Shown piece after piece: positions 24,893 to 31,912 of a stretch of DNA of 62,293 nt; position 1 is the first letter of the stretch; each line of letters begins with the position of its first letter. The position numbers and the translations under genes are program-made. Under the pieces are notes generated by a model. The model was not told the DNA's origin, made no database searches, and saw nothing but the letters and a program-made list of their open reading frames with translations. The stretch is from positions 1 to 62,293 of the IMG/VR virus record IMGVR_UViG_3300025687_000003, one strand, 5' to 3'. The DNA is from a virus.

Positions 24893-25321
24893 TTAGGGCA
24901 AAGGATCGGCGAAGGGGAGGCTGAGCTGCGCTGCCTGGTCAAGCGTCTCCGGCATCTCCGGGTACAGACGGAGCAGACGCTTGACGACGCCCGGGGCTAC
25001 AGGCGTCGCGGGGGCTGGCGGAGCTTCTTCGAGGTAGACCGCGCTTCGTGCCTCCATACACAGCACGACCGCGACCCGGCGCCCGTCGGCACGGACTATG
25101 TCGCTGCGCTTCAGCTGATCGACGCTGGTCACCCCGACGGTGTACTCCCCGTCGACGAGCACCCGCACGTGTAGCGGCGCCTTCGACAGCAACAGGCCCA
25201 TGTCGGACTCAGGGACGTGGGGCCCGTCGGCCGTGGCCAGGTGCAGCGTGATGTCGCCCGTGCCGAGATCGGCGGGGGGCTGCAGCCAGGGAGCTCGCGG
25301 GAGACGGATGCGCACAGCCAT
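24893..25321 (-). CDS. Unrecognised packaging-region protein (142 aa)
   Basis: AAGGAG lies before the ATG at 25321. The protein is beta-rich in its first 90 residues and then becomes helical (VKRLLRLYPEMPETLDQAAQ). No motif is identified. It sits between the large terminase and portal genes, so a head-completion or packaging accessory role is possible. Confidence 0.62.
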   Translation of the reverse strand: MAVRIRLPRAPWLQPPADLGTGDITLHLATADGPHVPESDMGLLLSKAPLHVRVLVDGEYTVGVTSVDQLKRSDIVRADGRRVAVVLCMEARSAVYLEEAPPAPATPVAPGVVKRLLRLYPEMPETLDQAAQLSLPFADPLP

Positions 25322-25363
25322 TGAGGCTCCTTGTGTTCCAAGTACCGAGGTGATCGCGCAGGG

Positions 25364-27157
25364 TCAACGCTTCTTGTTGAGGCGTTTGTATTCTCGCATG
25401 AAGTCGCGGGTGTGCTCGTGGAGTCCGGGCATGACCGAGGGCGTGAGGTCTGTGCGGGGCCGGTCTCGGAGCGGCTGGAACTGCACGCCGTAGCACGCCC
25501 ACAAGAAGGCGCTGACGCGGTCCCAGTGATGCTTCTGCCGGCGATGCGCGCCAGGCTCGTCCGGCACCAGGATGGCGGCCGTCTTCGACTTCTCCACGCT
25601 CTTGTCGTGGCGGTACGTCGACAGCTGCGCGTGGAGGTTGTGACTGCGGATCTCCAGCACGCCGCGCCCTCCCTGGGCCTTGTCCAACGCCATGTCGATC
25701 AGCAGCCCGAGCGCCTCCTCGTGGCGAGGCTTCGACATCGGCACGCCAGGGGTCCCTCGCTTGTAGTAGTGCAGGTTGCGCAGGTTCCCCTTGTCCTGCT
25801 CGACCTCCAGGATCGTGACGGTGCCGGCGCCCACGCCATTGTTCTCGCAGAAGACCTCCGCGTTGTGGTAGCGCGCGGCCGCGGCGACGATCGCCATCGC
25901 GAACTGGTGCGGGTCGACGGTGTTGCTGCTGAACTCCGCCACCTGCACGATCGCGTCGGCCCAGACCTCCAGCACCTGGAAGGACGAGGGGTCGCCGCTG
26001 CCCCACCCGGCGGGGTCGGCGCCGATGACGTAGCGGGCCCCGGCCTGGGGCGGGTGGTACTCCTGGTAGCAGCCGTCCTGCGGCCGCCACTCGACCAGGT
26101 TCTCCGGGCCTCCCGAGCGTCGAAGCATCGCCTCCATGGCGTGGCCGGGCATCGTCGAGTTGCCGCTGATGTGCCAGCAGCTGATGTCGTCCTTTGGGTA
26201 GAACACCCACAGCAACTCGGGGTTGCGCCGCACCTTGGGGTCCATGGTCCGGACCTCCCGCAGGAAGGCCAGGTTCTCCAGCGTCAGGAAGCGCACGTCC
26301 TTCGGGCGGCTGATCGGGCCGCCGTCCTTCGGGCCGTGCAGCGTCATCAGCGCGATCTCGTCGTTCGACAGGCGCCAGTCGGGGCGCCACGGGCGCTCGT
26401 TGAGGATGGAGGTCCACATCGGCGCGAAGACGTACAGCCAGCGCCCCAGCCCCTGCTTGGCCTCCATCATCAGGTCGCGGTACGCGGCGGACGACGGCTC
26501 GGTCATGGCGCCGGGCGTCGACTCCACGACGACCGCGGCGTTCTTCCGGTTGGCCACGGCGGGGTAGTACTTGTTCCAGAACCCCCCGAAATCCTTGTGG
26601 AAAGGGCCTTCGGAGATGTGCGTGAAGGCGATGCCTCGACCCAGTCCGGTGTTGCCCCGGAAGCCGGACGTGAAGGTGGAGTAGCTGCCGCCGTGGACGA
26701 AGTTCAGAACGCGGCTGGCGCGGGTGTTCCGTGTCGGGAAACGCAGGCCCCTCGGGGTGTTGTTGTACGTCAGCATCACGTGCTCGAACAGCGCGTCGGC
26801 GCGGGCCTCCTCGTCCGCGATCGTCGCGGCCTTCGTGGCCGGCGTGTACTGGACGCGCGACAGCAGGCAGTTGGCCGTGGTCGCCGACTTGGTGGTCTGC
26901 CGCGCGCCGACGAGCGCCAGGAACTTGGTGTGCCCGGAGGCCTGCCGCGGCGGGCTGGAGACGTACGCGAGGATGCTGTGCTGGACCGCCGGGCAGATGT
27001 CGTGCCTGAAGCGGATGATCATGTCCGTGGCCTGGTCCAGGACGTGGCCGTGGTTCGGCAGGTAGAAGTCCGGCCGGGCGAGCTCCGCGAGGCGATCGGG
27101 GTCCTTGAGCTCGCGGGGCACGCGCTTGTCGAGCTGCCAGGCGTGTTGCTCCGTCAC
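25364..27157 (-). CDS. terL: Terminase large subunit (597 aa)
   Basis: This is the motor that packages DNA into the prohead and cuts the concatemer. The ATPase half shows a Walker A-like GARQTTKS (84-91), a Walker B-type FTHISE ending in the catalytic Glu183, and the coupling motif VESTPG (211-216). The nuclease half has GADPAGWGSGD with Asp381, ENNGVGAGT near 440, and a C-terminal HHWDRVSAF. The GTG at 27157 is chosen because it overlaps the previous stop (GTGA) and gives a normal family length. Packaging mode (pac or cos) cannot be told. Confidence 0.93.
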   Translation of the reverse strand: MTEQHAWQLDKRVPRELKDPDRLAELARPDFYLPNHGHVLDQATDMIIRFRHDICPAVQHSILAYVSSPPRQASGHTKFLALVGARQTTKSATTANCLLSRVQYTPATKAATIADEEARADALFEHVMLTYNNTPRGLRFPTRNTRASRVLNFVHGGSYSTFTSGFRGNTGLGRGIAFTHISEGPFHKDFGGFWNKYYPAVANRKNAAVVVESTPGAMTEPSSAAYRDLMMEAKQGLGRWLYVFAPMWTSILNERPWRPDWRLSNDEIALMTLHGPKDGGPISRPKDVRFLTLENLAFLREVRTMDPKVRRNPELLWVFYPKDDISCWHISGNSTMPGHAMEAMLRRSGGPENLVEWRPQDGCYQEYHPPQAGARYVIGADPAGWGSGDPSSFQVLEVWADAIVQVAEFSSNTVDPHQFAMAIVAAAARYHNAEVFCENNGVGAGTVTILEVEQDKGNLRNLHYYKRGTPGVPMSKPRHEEALGLLIDMALDKAQGGRGVLEIRSHNLHAQLSTYRHDKSVEKSKTAAILVPDEPGAHRRQKHHWDRVSAFLWACYGVQFQPLRDRPRTDLTPSVMPGLHEHTRDFMREYKRLNKKR

Positions 27158-27465
27158 GGCTGGCTCCAGATGAACGCCTGCCACTGCTCGCCCGTGCGGG
27201 TCTCCTCCACGACGTGCGCGGGAAGCAGGGTCTCCGCCAGGTCGCGGATCTGCTCCCATGCCGGCGCGGGGTCCAGAGGCCCCAGCCGAAGGGTCGCCGG
27301 GGGCGTCGAGTCGTGGAAGAGGTACAGCGTGCGGGACGAATCGACGGGGTTCCGCTGCACCCCTGCACGCCAGCGCCCCCCGAAGATGGACTCCAAGGAG
27401 AAGCAGGCCCCCGCCAGAAGCGCGTCAGTCCTCTCCATCGGCGTTGTCGCGAGGAGGGGGCTCAC
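27154..27465 (-). CDS. Unrecognised small packaging-region protein (103 aa)
   Basis: The GTG at 27465 overlaps the preceding stop (GTGA); upstream in-frame sequence is Arg-rich shadow. The protein includes CFSLESIFGGRWRAGVQRN and ends QWQAFIWSQP. No motif is recognised. It is translationally coupled to the large terminase and may be a packaging accessory. Confidence 0.62.
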   Translation of the reverse strand: MSPLLATTPMERTDALLAGACFSLESIFGGRWRAGVQRNPVDSSRTLYLFHDSTPPATLRLGPLDPAPAWEQIRDLAETLLPAHVVEETRTGEQWQAFIWSQP

Positions 27466-27674
27466 GCGAGCTTCCCGTCGTCGACGAGGAGCAACGCGAC
27501 CGGCCAGTACTTCTCCGACCGGCGCAGGTCGAGGACGGTCTCCGCGCCGAAGAACACCTCCCCAAGAGACCACGCCATCTGCAGCGCGGGGATCTCCTCG
27601 GTCTTGATGGCGACGGTGCGCTTGAGCGCCTCGTCGACGCCGGCCTCGCCGTAGATGTACAGGTACTCGCGCAT
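27462..27674 (-). CDS. Unrecognised small protein (70 aa)
   Basis: The start ATG shares one base with the upstream stop (TGATG). The sequence MREYLYIYGEAGVDEALKR suggests a compact alpha/beta fold. No family is recognised. It lies in the coupled run that leads to the large terminase. Confidence 0.62.
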   Translation of the reverse strand: MREYLYIYGEAGVDEALKRTVAIKTEEIPALQMAWSLGEVFFGAETVLDLRRSEKYWPVALLLVDDGKLA

Positions 27675-28054
27675 CAGGCACCATCCTCGTCCGCGGACAC
27701 AGCCACGGCGCTCGGGTTGGGGAACTGGGTCCAGGAGCCCTCGAACACCGGAGGTTTGGGCAGCCTCTTGGGCTCCGGCTCGTTGCCGCCCTTCGCCTTG
27801 CTGTCCTGCAGCCGGCGCTGGAGCGCCTGGGAGTCCTCGAACACGAGGCTCTTGAAGATGTTGTTGGCCATCTCGGTGACGGCCTCGCCGGCCTCGACGG
27901 TGATCTTCCCGACCGCGACGTAGACGCCGACCTTCTTCAGGAACAGCCGATAGGACGCCTGGTCCTCGATGTCCGGCAGACCCATGAGCGCGTCTTCGAT
28001 CTGCTTCCGCACCTCGGGGGTGTGGTTCAGCATGTAGGAGCCGTAGTCAGACAT
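27674..28054 (-). CDS. Small terminase candidate or packaging accessory (126 aa)
   Basis: The ATG at 28054 has GAGG nine bases upstream; an ATG at 28063 is an alternative. The first 85 residues are helical (LNHTPEVRKQIEDALMGL, FLKKVGVYVAVGKITVEAGEA), and a Pro/Lys-rich tail follows. Small size, helical content and position two genes before the large terminase would fit a small terminase. No clear helix-turn-helix is seen, so this is a weak inference. Confidence 0.55.
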   Translation of the reverse strand: MSDYGSYMLNHTPEVRKQIEDALMGLPDIEDQASYRLFLKKVGVYVAVGKITVEAGEAVTEMANNIFKSLVFEDSQALQRRLQDSKAKGGNEPEPKRLPKPPVFEGSWTQFPNPSAVAVSADEDGA

Positions 28055-29126
28055 TCGCTTCATCCTCGGGAGACCAGACCTGGTCGGTGACAGCGTACTT
28101 CCTGTGCCAGTGCGACTTGAAGCTGGTGGCTCGGGTGAACCCAGAGCCCTTGAAGTACATGGGGTTGAGGCCAAGCGCCATCTCCGGCGTCTGGCCCCGC
28201 TTCAGCCGCGACTTGAACGTCTCGTAGGGGATGCGGAAGTAGAGCGAGGCGTGGTACACCGACCGGAAGTACACGTCCGCGACCTTGAACTCGGTCCTGT
28301 GCCCCTTGGGCTCCAGGTACGGCGTCGCCTCCTGCCAGGTCTTCAGCTTCTTGGGGCTGCGGGCGTAGACCGCCAGGCTCCATCTCGTGAGCGGCGACGG
28401 CAACAGCATGGCCCAGGGCTTGGCGTTGCTGAACGGCGTGCTCGGGACGGCGAAGCGAGGCAGGGCGTCGGCGTCGAAGCTCTGGTCGGGGCGCAGGTAG
28501 GTCTTGCACTCCCGGCGCTGCAGGGCGGGGTCCCGGAGCGGTGCGTCCAGGAACTCGAAGCGGAGCTCCATGGCGGCGTGCGCGTCCACGCCCCGGGGGA
28601 GGGGCGCCGGCAGGATGTTGATGCGCTCGACCCAGGTCCGGAAGCCAGGCATCGTCATGGCGATGTCGAGCTGCCGGCGTGCGCGGTCGACGTCGACCGT
28701 GTCCGTGAGGTTGAGCGCCCAGGCGGTGAGCTCGTCCAGGCCCCGGAAGTTGAGCAGAGGGCACTGGGTCGGGACCTCGGGCAGGTAGCTGCCGGCCCAG
28801 ACGAAGGGCGAGGTCAGATCCAGGGCGGGGTGCTGGAGCGGCCAGGGGTCGTCCCGGGCGATGAAGGCGTCGGGTCGGGCGATGGTGTCCTGGAGCACCG
28901 AGCTGCGCTCGAGCAGGAAGAGCCACTGGCTCGTCCTCGCCTGGTGGTTGTTGACCAGGTGGATGCCCCGGGCGGCGTGCAGGCCGTTCATCGAGCCGAA
29001 GGCAGGCATGCCGATGGGCAGGGCCTCCGCGCACTGACGGACGAGCCACCGGACCTCGGGCGCAGTCCGGTAGTTGAACATGGAGTCGACGGACTGCAGC
29101 AGGTGCTGCTGCGGGCGGTTGCTCAC
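28047..29126 (-). CDS. Unrecognised protein with a homing-endonuclease-like HTH near its end (359 aa)
   Basis: The GTG at 29126 overlaps the previous stop (GTGA). The first 280 residues are unrecognised. Near residues 305-330, IPYETFKSRLKRGQTPEMAL resembles the DNA-binding repeat found in homing endonucleases and phage HTH proteins, where an Arg-Leu-x-Arg-Gly turn precedes a helix. A DNA-binding role is therefore plausible, for example in packaging-site recognition or transcription control. It lies in the first part of the late operon ahead of the terminase. Confidence 0.62.
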   Translation of the reverse strand: MSNRPQQHLLQSVDSMFNYRTAPEVRWLVRQCAEALPIGMPAFGSMNGLHAARGIHLVNNHQARTSQWLFLLERSSVLQDTIARPDAFIARDDPWPLQHPALDLTSPFVWAGSYLPEVPTQCPLLNFRGLDELTAWALNLTDTVDVDRARRQLDIAMTMPGFRTWVERINILPAPLPRGVDAHAAMELRFEFLDAPLRDPALQRRECKTYLRPDQSFDADALPRFAVPSTPFSNAKPWAMLLPSPLTRWSLAVYARSPKKLKTWQEATPYLEPKGHRTEFKVADVYFRSVYHASLYFRIPYETFKSRLKRGQTPEMALGLNPMYFKGSGFTRATSFKSHWHRKYAVTDQVWSPEDEANV

Positions 29127-30007
29127 GAAACGCCCGACGTTGCGCGGAGGTAGAGCAGGCACAGCCGGGCGGCGTGGTCGGCGGCTCCCGGGTGCGAGAG
29201 GTCGACGTCGTCGAGGCCCACGATCTGGTACGTGGCGCCGGCGTCGCCGACCAGACCGAAGTCCACGTGCGTGAGCATGGACGGCTGGGCGCCCGGCAGC
29301 GTGCACAGGAACCAGCGGTTTACGCCCGGCACGTGATAGAAGCTGGCGGCCTCGACCTGGTCCATGCCGGCGGCCGCGGCGAGATCCCGGGCAGCGTCCG
29401 GGAGCCGGGCGGGGGCGGGGGGCTCGGTCTTGGCGAGGTGGGCCAGGATCAGCGTGGCCGCAGCTTCGTAGTCGACTTCCGGGCGCAAGGGGCGTTGCTC
29501 CCGGACGGACGCCAGGGTCGGGACGACGTGGTAGCGGCTCGGGGCCGTGGGCCCCTCCAAGGGAGACGAGAAGAAGTAGACGCTGCTGCTGTCTCCGTCG
29601 TCGAAGACCCAGCCGTGGTTCGACCCCCGCGTCCGACGCAGCTCCCCGCCTGGCAGGCCCAGGGCCTCGGCGAGCGCCACGTTGTACGGCGCGGGCGTGT
29701 CCTCGGGCGGGGTACATTCCGCGAGCAGGGCGTCGATGCGCTCGATCTCGGCGGCGTGCTTGGCGCGGGCTTCCAGGGCGCGGGCGACGTCGCGGTACAA
29801 GCACAGGTGGAGGTCGTAGATCGGGGGGCCGGGGCAGACGACGCGGTGCCCCAGCAGGGCGATCCCTGACCACTCAAGGCGCCCGACGAGGGCACCGCAG
29901 TGGTGTAGGTCTCCGTCGGCCATGACGGTGAAATCGGAGTGCCCCGTGACGAGGAAGCTCCAGTCGCTGATGGGTCCGGTGACGGGGATGCGGGTTTGTT
30001 CGGGCAC
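29123..30007 (-). CDS. Unrecognised late-operon protein (294 aa)
   Basis: The GTG at 30007 has GGAG six bases before it and is preferred to a longer upstream extension. The protein contains a His/Cys segment (GDLHHCGALVG) and a charged helix (RAKHAAEIERIDALLAECTP). The C-terminal half (FLCTLPGAQPSMLTHVDFGL, then VGLDDVDLSHP) looks alpha/beta. No domain is recognised. It is the second gene downstream of the leftward late promoter. Confidence 0.6.
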   Translation of the reverse strand: MPEQTRIPVTGPISDWSFLVTGHSDFTVMADGDLHHCGALVGRLEWSGIALLGHRVVCPGPPIYDLHLCLYRDVARALEARAKHAAEIERIDALLAECTPPEDTPAPYNVALAEALGLPGGELRRTRGSNHGWVFDDGDSSSVYFFSSPLEGPTAPSRYHVVPTLASVREQRPLRPEVDYEAAATLILAHLAKTEPPAPARLPDAARDLAAAAGMDQVEAASFYHVPGVNRWFLCTLPGAQPSMLTHVDFGLVGDAGATYQIVGLDDVDLSHPGAADHAARLCLLYLRATSGVS

Positions 30008-30030
30008 GGGAAGCTCCAGGGTGTGGACGT

Positions 30031-30150
30031 CTACAGGCGAGGCCGGATCACGCGCTCCAAGACGGTGAGGCAGACAAGGTTCCACCACGCGTAGACGCCG
30101 GTCCAGATGCCGAACGTCCACGACAAGGTCTCGGCTGTTTCGGGTTGCAT
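30031..30150 (-). CDS. Micro membrane protein at the head of the late operon (39 aa)
   Basis: The peptide begins MQPETAETLSWTFGIWTGVY and continues through a hydrophobic, Trp-rich helix to ERVIRPRL. One membrane span with a basic C-terminus is predicted. Codon third positions are strongly GC, like real genes here. It starts about 29 bases after the inferred transcription start of the promoter at 30186-30214 and ends 24 bases before the next gene's start. The ribosome site is weak (GGAA). Confidence 0.6.
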   Translation of the reverse strand: MQPETAETLSWTFGIWTGVYAWWNLVCLTVLERVIRPRL

Positions 30151-30185
30151 GGGCGGTTCCGGGCGTTTGCGGTTCGTGCACCCTA

Positions 30186-30214
30186 CTTGTAGTACGCCGC
30201 GAGAAGGAGCTCAA
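30186..30214 (-). promoter_or_regulatory. Leftward late promoter
   Basis: Read leftward, TTGAGC (30214-30209) and TACAAG (30191-30186) are separated by 17 bases, which is a good sigma70-type arrangement. Transcription would start near 30179 and run into the structural operon. Two long palindromes lie 54 and 181 bases upstream of the -35 box. Confidence 0.62.
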
Positions 30215-30267
30215 ATTCTCTCCCGAAACGATCGTCTACGCGAGGCGTGGGAGCGGGGAACTGGCGT

Positions 30268-30295
30268 CCGTTTCAAACCGTCAGGTTTGAAACGG
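30268..30295. promoter_or_regulatory. Operator-like palindrome 1
   Basis: Two perfect 12-bp arms (CCGTTTCAAACC and its complement) are separated by GTCA. AT-rich inner arms and a short spacer suit a dimeric regulator. The site is 54 bases upstream of the late -35 box. No T-run follows on either strand, so a terminator is less likely. Confidence 0.62.
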
Positions 30296-30394
30296 AAGGA
30301 CGGTAGGGCGGAAGGGCCGGCTGTATCTCGGTCCTCCTGCTGGGGCGTGGCGGCGGAGGCGTGGCGGCGGAGGCGTGGCTGGAGGCCAAGCAAG

Positions 30395-30417
30395 TTTCAA
30401 ACCGTTCCGGTTTGAAA
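30395..30417. promoter_or_regulatory. Operator-like palindrome 2
   Basis: Arms TTTCAAACCG and CGGTTTGAAA (10 bp, perfect) are separated by three bases. The core is the same as in the palindrome at 30268-30295, and the two centres are about 124 bp apart, close to twelve helical turns. Cooperative binding with looping is conceivable. Confidence 0.62.
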
Positions 30418-30499
30418 GGCCCTGTCTTGGGAGGAGCGAGGGGCTCCATCCAGGCCGGGCCTGGCGCGGGCCGAGCCCGGACAGGGCCCGGACAAAGGC

Positions 30500-30523
30500 T
30501 TGACATCTTGTTGACGTTTGACA
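30500..30523 (+). promoter_or_regulatory. Three TTGAC boxes in tandem
   Basis: TTGACA (30500), TTGACG (30511) and TTGACA (30518) occur within 24 bases. Each could be a rightward -35 box, but the bases 17 downstream (for example CTACGG at 30541) are poor -10 sites. No rightward gene follows for 1.4 kb. It may drive a non-coding RNA, need an activator, or be unrelated to transcription. Confidence 0.35.
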
Positions 30524-30540
30524 CCCGCAAAAGCCGTTAC

Positions 30541-30840
30541 CTACGGAGGGACGACGGGCGACGTTTCCAACTTACCGTCCAGCCCCGTACGGCTTACGTC
30601 CAGAAATCCTAAGCCTTACAGGTCTTACGCTCCCCGCTACAGGGCTCCAATTAGCCTCCCGCAGCGCTTACAGCCCTCTTAGGTCTTACGGTGAAGCAGG
30701 GACTCGGGGGGACTCTAAGCCCCTGCCCCCGCCCTAAGGAAGGATAGGGGGTCCTAAAGCCCAGTGATTCCAGGCACTTAGCTTACGCTAAGTCTTAGCC
30801 TGGACTGGGCGCCCCCCTACGCTACCGGGCCCCTTAGGCC
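30541..30840. other. Gene-free stretch rich in CTTAC/CTTAG motifs
   Basis: No convincing ORF is present here. CTTAC, CTTAG and their complements recur a dozen or more times, far above what is seen in coding DNA of this genome. One 11-mer, CTAAGCCTTAC (30609-30619), is shared with the 40-bp palindrome at 40067. A perfect inverted repeat ACTTAGC-TTAC-GCTAAGT is at 30777-30794. The stretch 30759-30810 forms a longer imperfect hairpin that includes one copy of the GTGATTCC motif described at 31201. Confidence 0.55.
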
Positions 30841-31143
30841 CTACGCAGCCCCCTTGTAAGGCGACCCGACCCGCACGGGCTGGGATCCCATGAAGTAGAA
30901 GCTCGATTGCCCGTGCTCCACGACCGTCGACCAGAACGGCGGACCCCAGCCCGTGCGCCGTCGTAGCTCTCCCGACAACGCTGTCAGCGCCCGCGCGCCT
31001 TGTGCGAGCGTAAGCCACGCCCCTCCCCAGTACAGGACGGCGTCATACGCATCGCAGTAGGGGCGGGCCTTCCGAGCGCTGGCGTGTGCCCGTCGAAGGG
31101 AGTCAAACGCCGTGAACAGGGTTTGTGTGTCGGTGTGTTCCAT
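30841..31143 (-). CDS. Isolated leftward protein in the control region (100 aa)
   Basis: The ATG at 31143 opens a 100-residue frame with good codon bias. It is helical and Ala/Arg-rich at first (FTAFDSLRRAHASARKARPY), followed by YWGGAWLTLAQGARALTALS and a C-terminal FYFMGSQPVRVGSPYKG. No family is recognised. It is flanked on both sides by repeat motifs, has no partner genes and points away from the early region. It could be a regulator or an initiator-type protein acting on the surrounding repeats, which is speculation. Confidence 0.6.
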   Translation of the reverse strand: MEHTDTQTLFTAFDSLRRAHASARKARPYCDAYDAVLYWGGAWLTLAQGARALTALSGELRRRTGWGPPFWSTVVEHGQSSFYFMGSQPVRVGSPYKGAA

Positions 31144-31200
31144 GCCCTAAAGGTACTCCGGCGCTACCGGGGTTGCAAAGGAATCGAGGGACCTGTTGCG

Positions 31201-31301
31201 AAAGCGTAGTGATCCCGGGCACTTGCGAAGCGATCGCCCGCGCCCCGAAGACGATCGCCCGGCACGTCGCGCCCCGTAAGTGCCCGGAATCACTGCGCTT
31301 T
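31201..31301. repeat. Inverted pair of GTGATTCCGGGCACTT motifs, pair 1
   Basis: Arms at 31201-31224 and 31278-31301 are 24 bp each and match at 22 positions, facing each other across 53 bp. The core is AGTGATTCCGGGCACTT. The same core recurs singly at 30763-30782 and 31684-31709 and as a second inverted pair at 31401-31495. The arrangement resembles paired extragenic palindromes or iterons. Two GCGATCGCCCG-like boxes lie in the spacer. Confidence 0.72.
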
Positions 31302-31400
31302 CTGCGCCCCGCCGTGGTTTGGGCGGCCTTTGCGATAAACCTTGTCCCGCCCGCGCCCGCGCCCGCGCGTTTCAAATCCCGTGCCAGCCGTAGATGTCGC

Positions 31401-31495
31401 GGTCGGGCGTCGTGATTCCACGCACTTAGCGCTCCCTACCCCGGACCCCGGCGTGGATGTCGCGGTCTATGTGCCTGAAATCACGACGCCCGGCC
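31401..31495. repeat. Inverted pair of GTGATTCC motifs, pair 2
   Basis: Arms at 31401-31429 and 31467-31495 face each other across 37 bp and match at about 25 of 29 positions. The core is GGGCGTCGTGATTYCANGCAC. A direct repeat GATGTCGCGGTC lies just outside one arm and inside the other (31394 and 31456). This is the second of two such pairs in the interval. Confidence 0.7.
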
Positions 31496-31497
31496 CG

Positions 31498-31523
31498 GAT
31501 CCACGACATCGATGTCGTGGATC
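31498..31523. repeat. Perfect 26-bp palindrome
   Basis: The sequence GATCCACGACATC is followed immediately by its exact complement, with no spacer. It begins two bases after inverted pair 2. It could be a regulator site or a cruciform-prone origin element. Confidence 0.75.
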
Positions 31524-31648
31524 TGGCCTTGCATAGCCCCGATCCGGGGGTTGGCACGGGCTCCCGCGAGGCTCGATCCGCCGTGGTGGCGGGTTCACAG
31601 CCGCTGGCACGGGGGCTGCAATAGTGGTTGGCGTCCACGGGGCACACC

Positions 31649-31679
31649 GCCCCTCAGGACAGCCCCACAAGGGGCAACG
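31649..31679 (+). repeat. 31-bp direct repeat, copy 1
   Basis: This 31-bp block is identical to 31792-31822, with the starts 143 bp apart. Each copy contains the hairpin GCCCC-ACAA-GGGGC. An extra upstream GCCCCT could pair with the same GGGGC, which gives two mutually exclusive structures as in attenuators. Confidence 0.72.
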
Positions 31680-31683
31680 ACCG

Positions 31684-31709
31684 AAAGCGCAGCGATTCCA
31701 AGGGCTTAG
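31684..31709 (+). repeat. Single copy of the GTGATTCC motif
   Basis: AAAGCGCAGCGATTCC (31684-31699) matches the first arm of the pair at 31201 and then diverges before CTTAG. It sits between copy 1 of the 31-bp repeat and the promoter at 31739. An imperfect inverted repeat CAAACGATC/GATCATTTG follows at 31715-31739. Confidence 0.55.
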
Positions 31710-31738
31710 CCCACAAACGATCTTTCTCGGATCATTTG

Positions 31739-31767
31739 TTGGCACTCCCCGAATCAAGCGCCTAAAT
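31739..31767 (+). promoter_or_regulatory. Rightward early promoter
   Basis: TTGGCA (31739-31744), a 17-bp spacer and CTAAAT (31762-31767) form a good sigma70-type promoter. The inferred start near 31774 would give a leader of about 140 bases containing copy 2 of the 31-bp hairpin repeat. Early genes from 31913 lie downstream. Confidence 0.6.
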
Positions 31768-31791
31768 GGTTTGTGTCTCCGGGGTTGCAAA

Positions 31792-31822
31792 GCCCCTCAG
31801 GACAGCCCCACAAGGGGCAACG
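31792..31822 (+). repeat. 31-bp direct repeat, copy 2
   Basis: Identical to 31649-31679. It falls in the inferred leader RNA of the rightward early operon. The flanking CCGGGGTTGCAAAG (31779-31792) also occurs at 31167-31180. Confidence 0.72.
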
Positions 31823-31912
31823 CTCTCACTACAAAGCGAACGCCAGCCCGCAAAGGGGATCCGTCTGGATCGTGGCGTCCTTACAAACCAAACTCCAGAT
31901 AGGAGGGACGAT

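Noticed and set aside
30107-30415. Plus-strand frame across the two operator-like palindromes
   Set aside because: It reads through both palindromes, giving the repeated FKPSGLK-like peptide only because of the DNA symmetry, and lacks a ribosome site.
31125-31790. Short ORFs in the repeat-rich control region
   Set aside because: Cys/Arg/Pro-rich products, no ribosome sites and no codon bias; the inverted motifs explain the sequence better.
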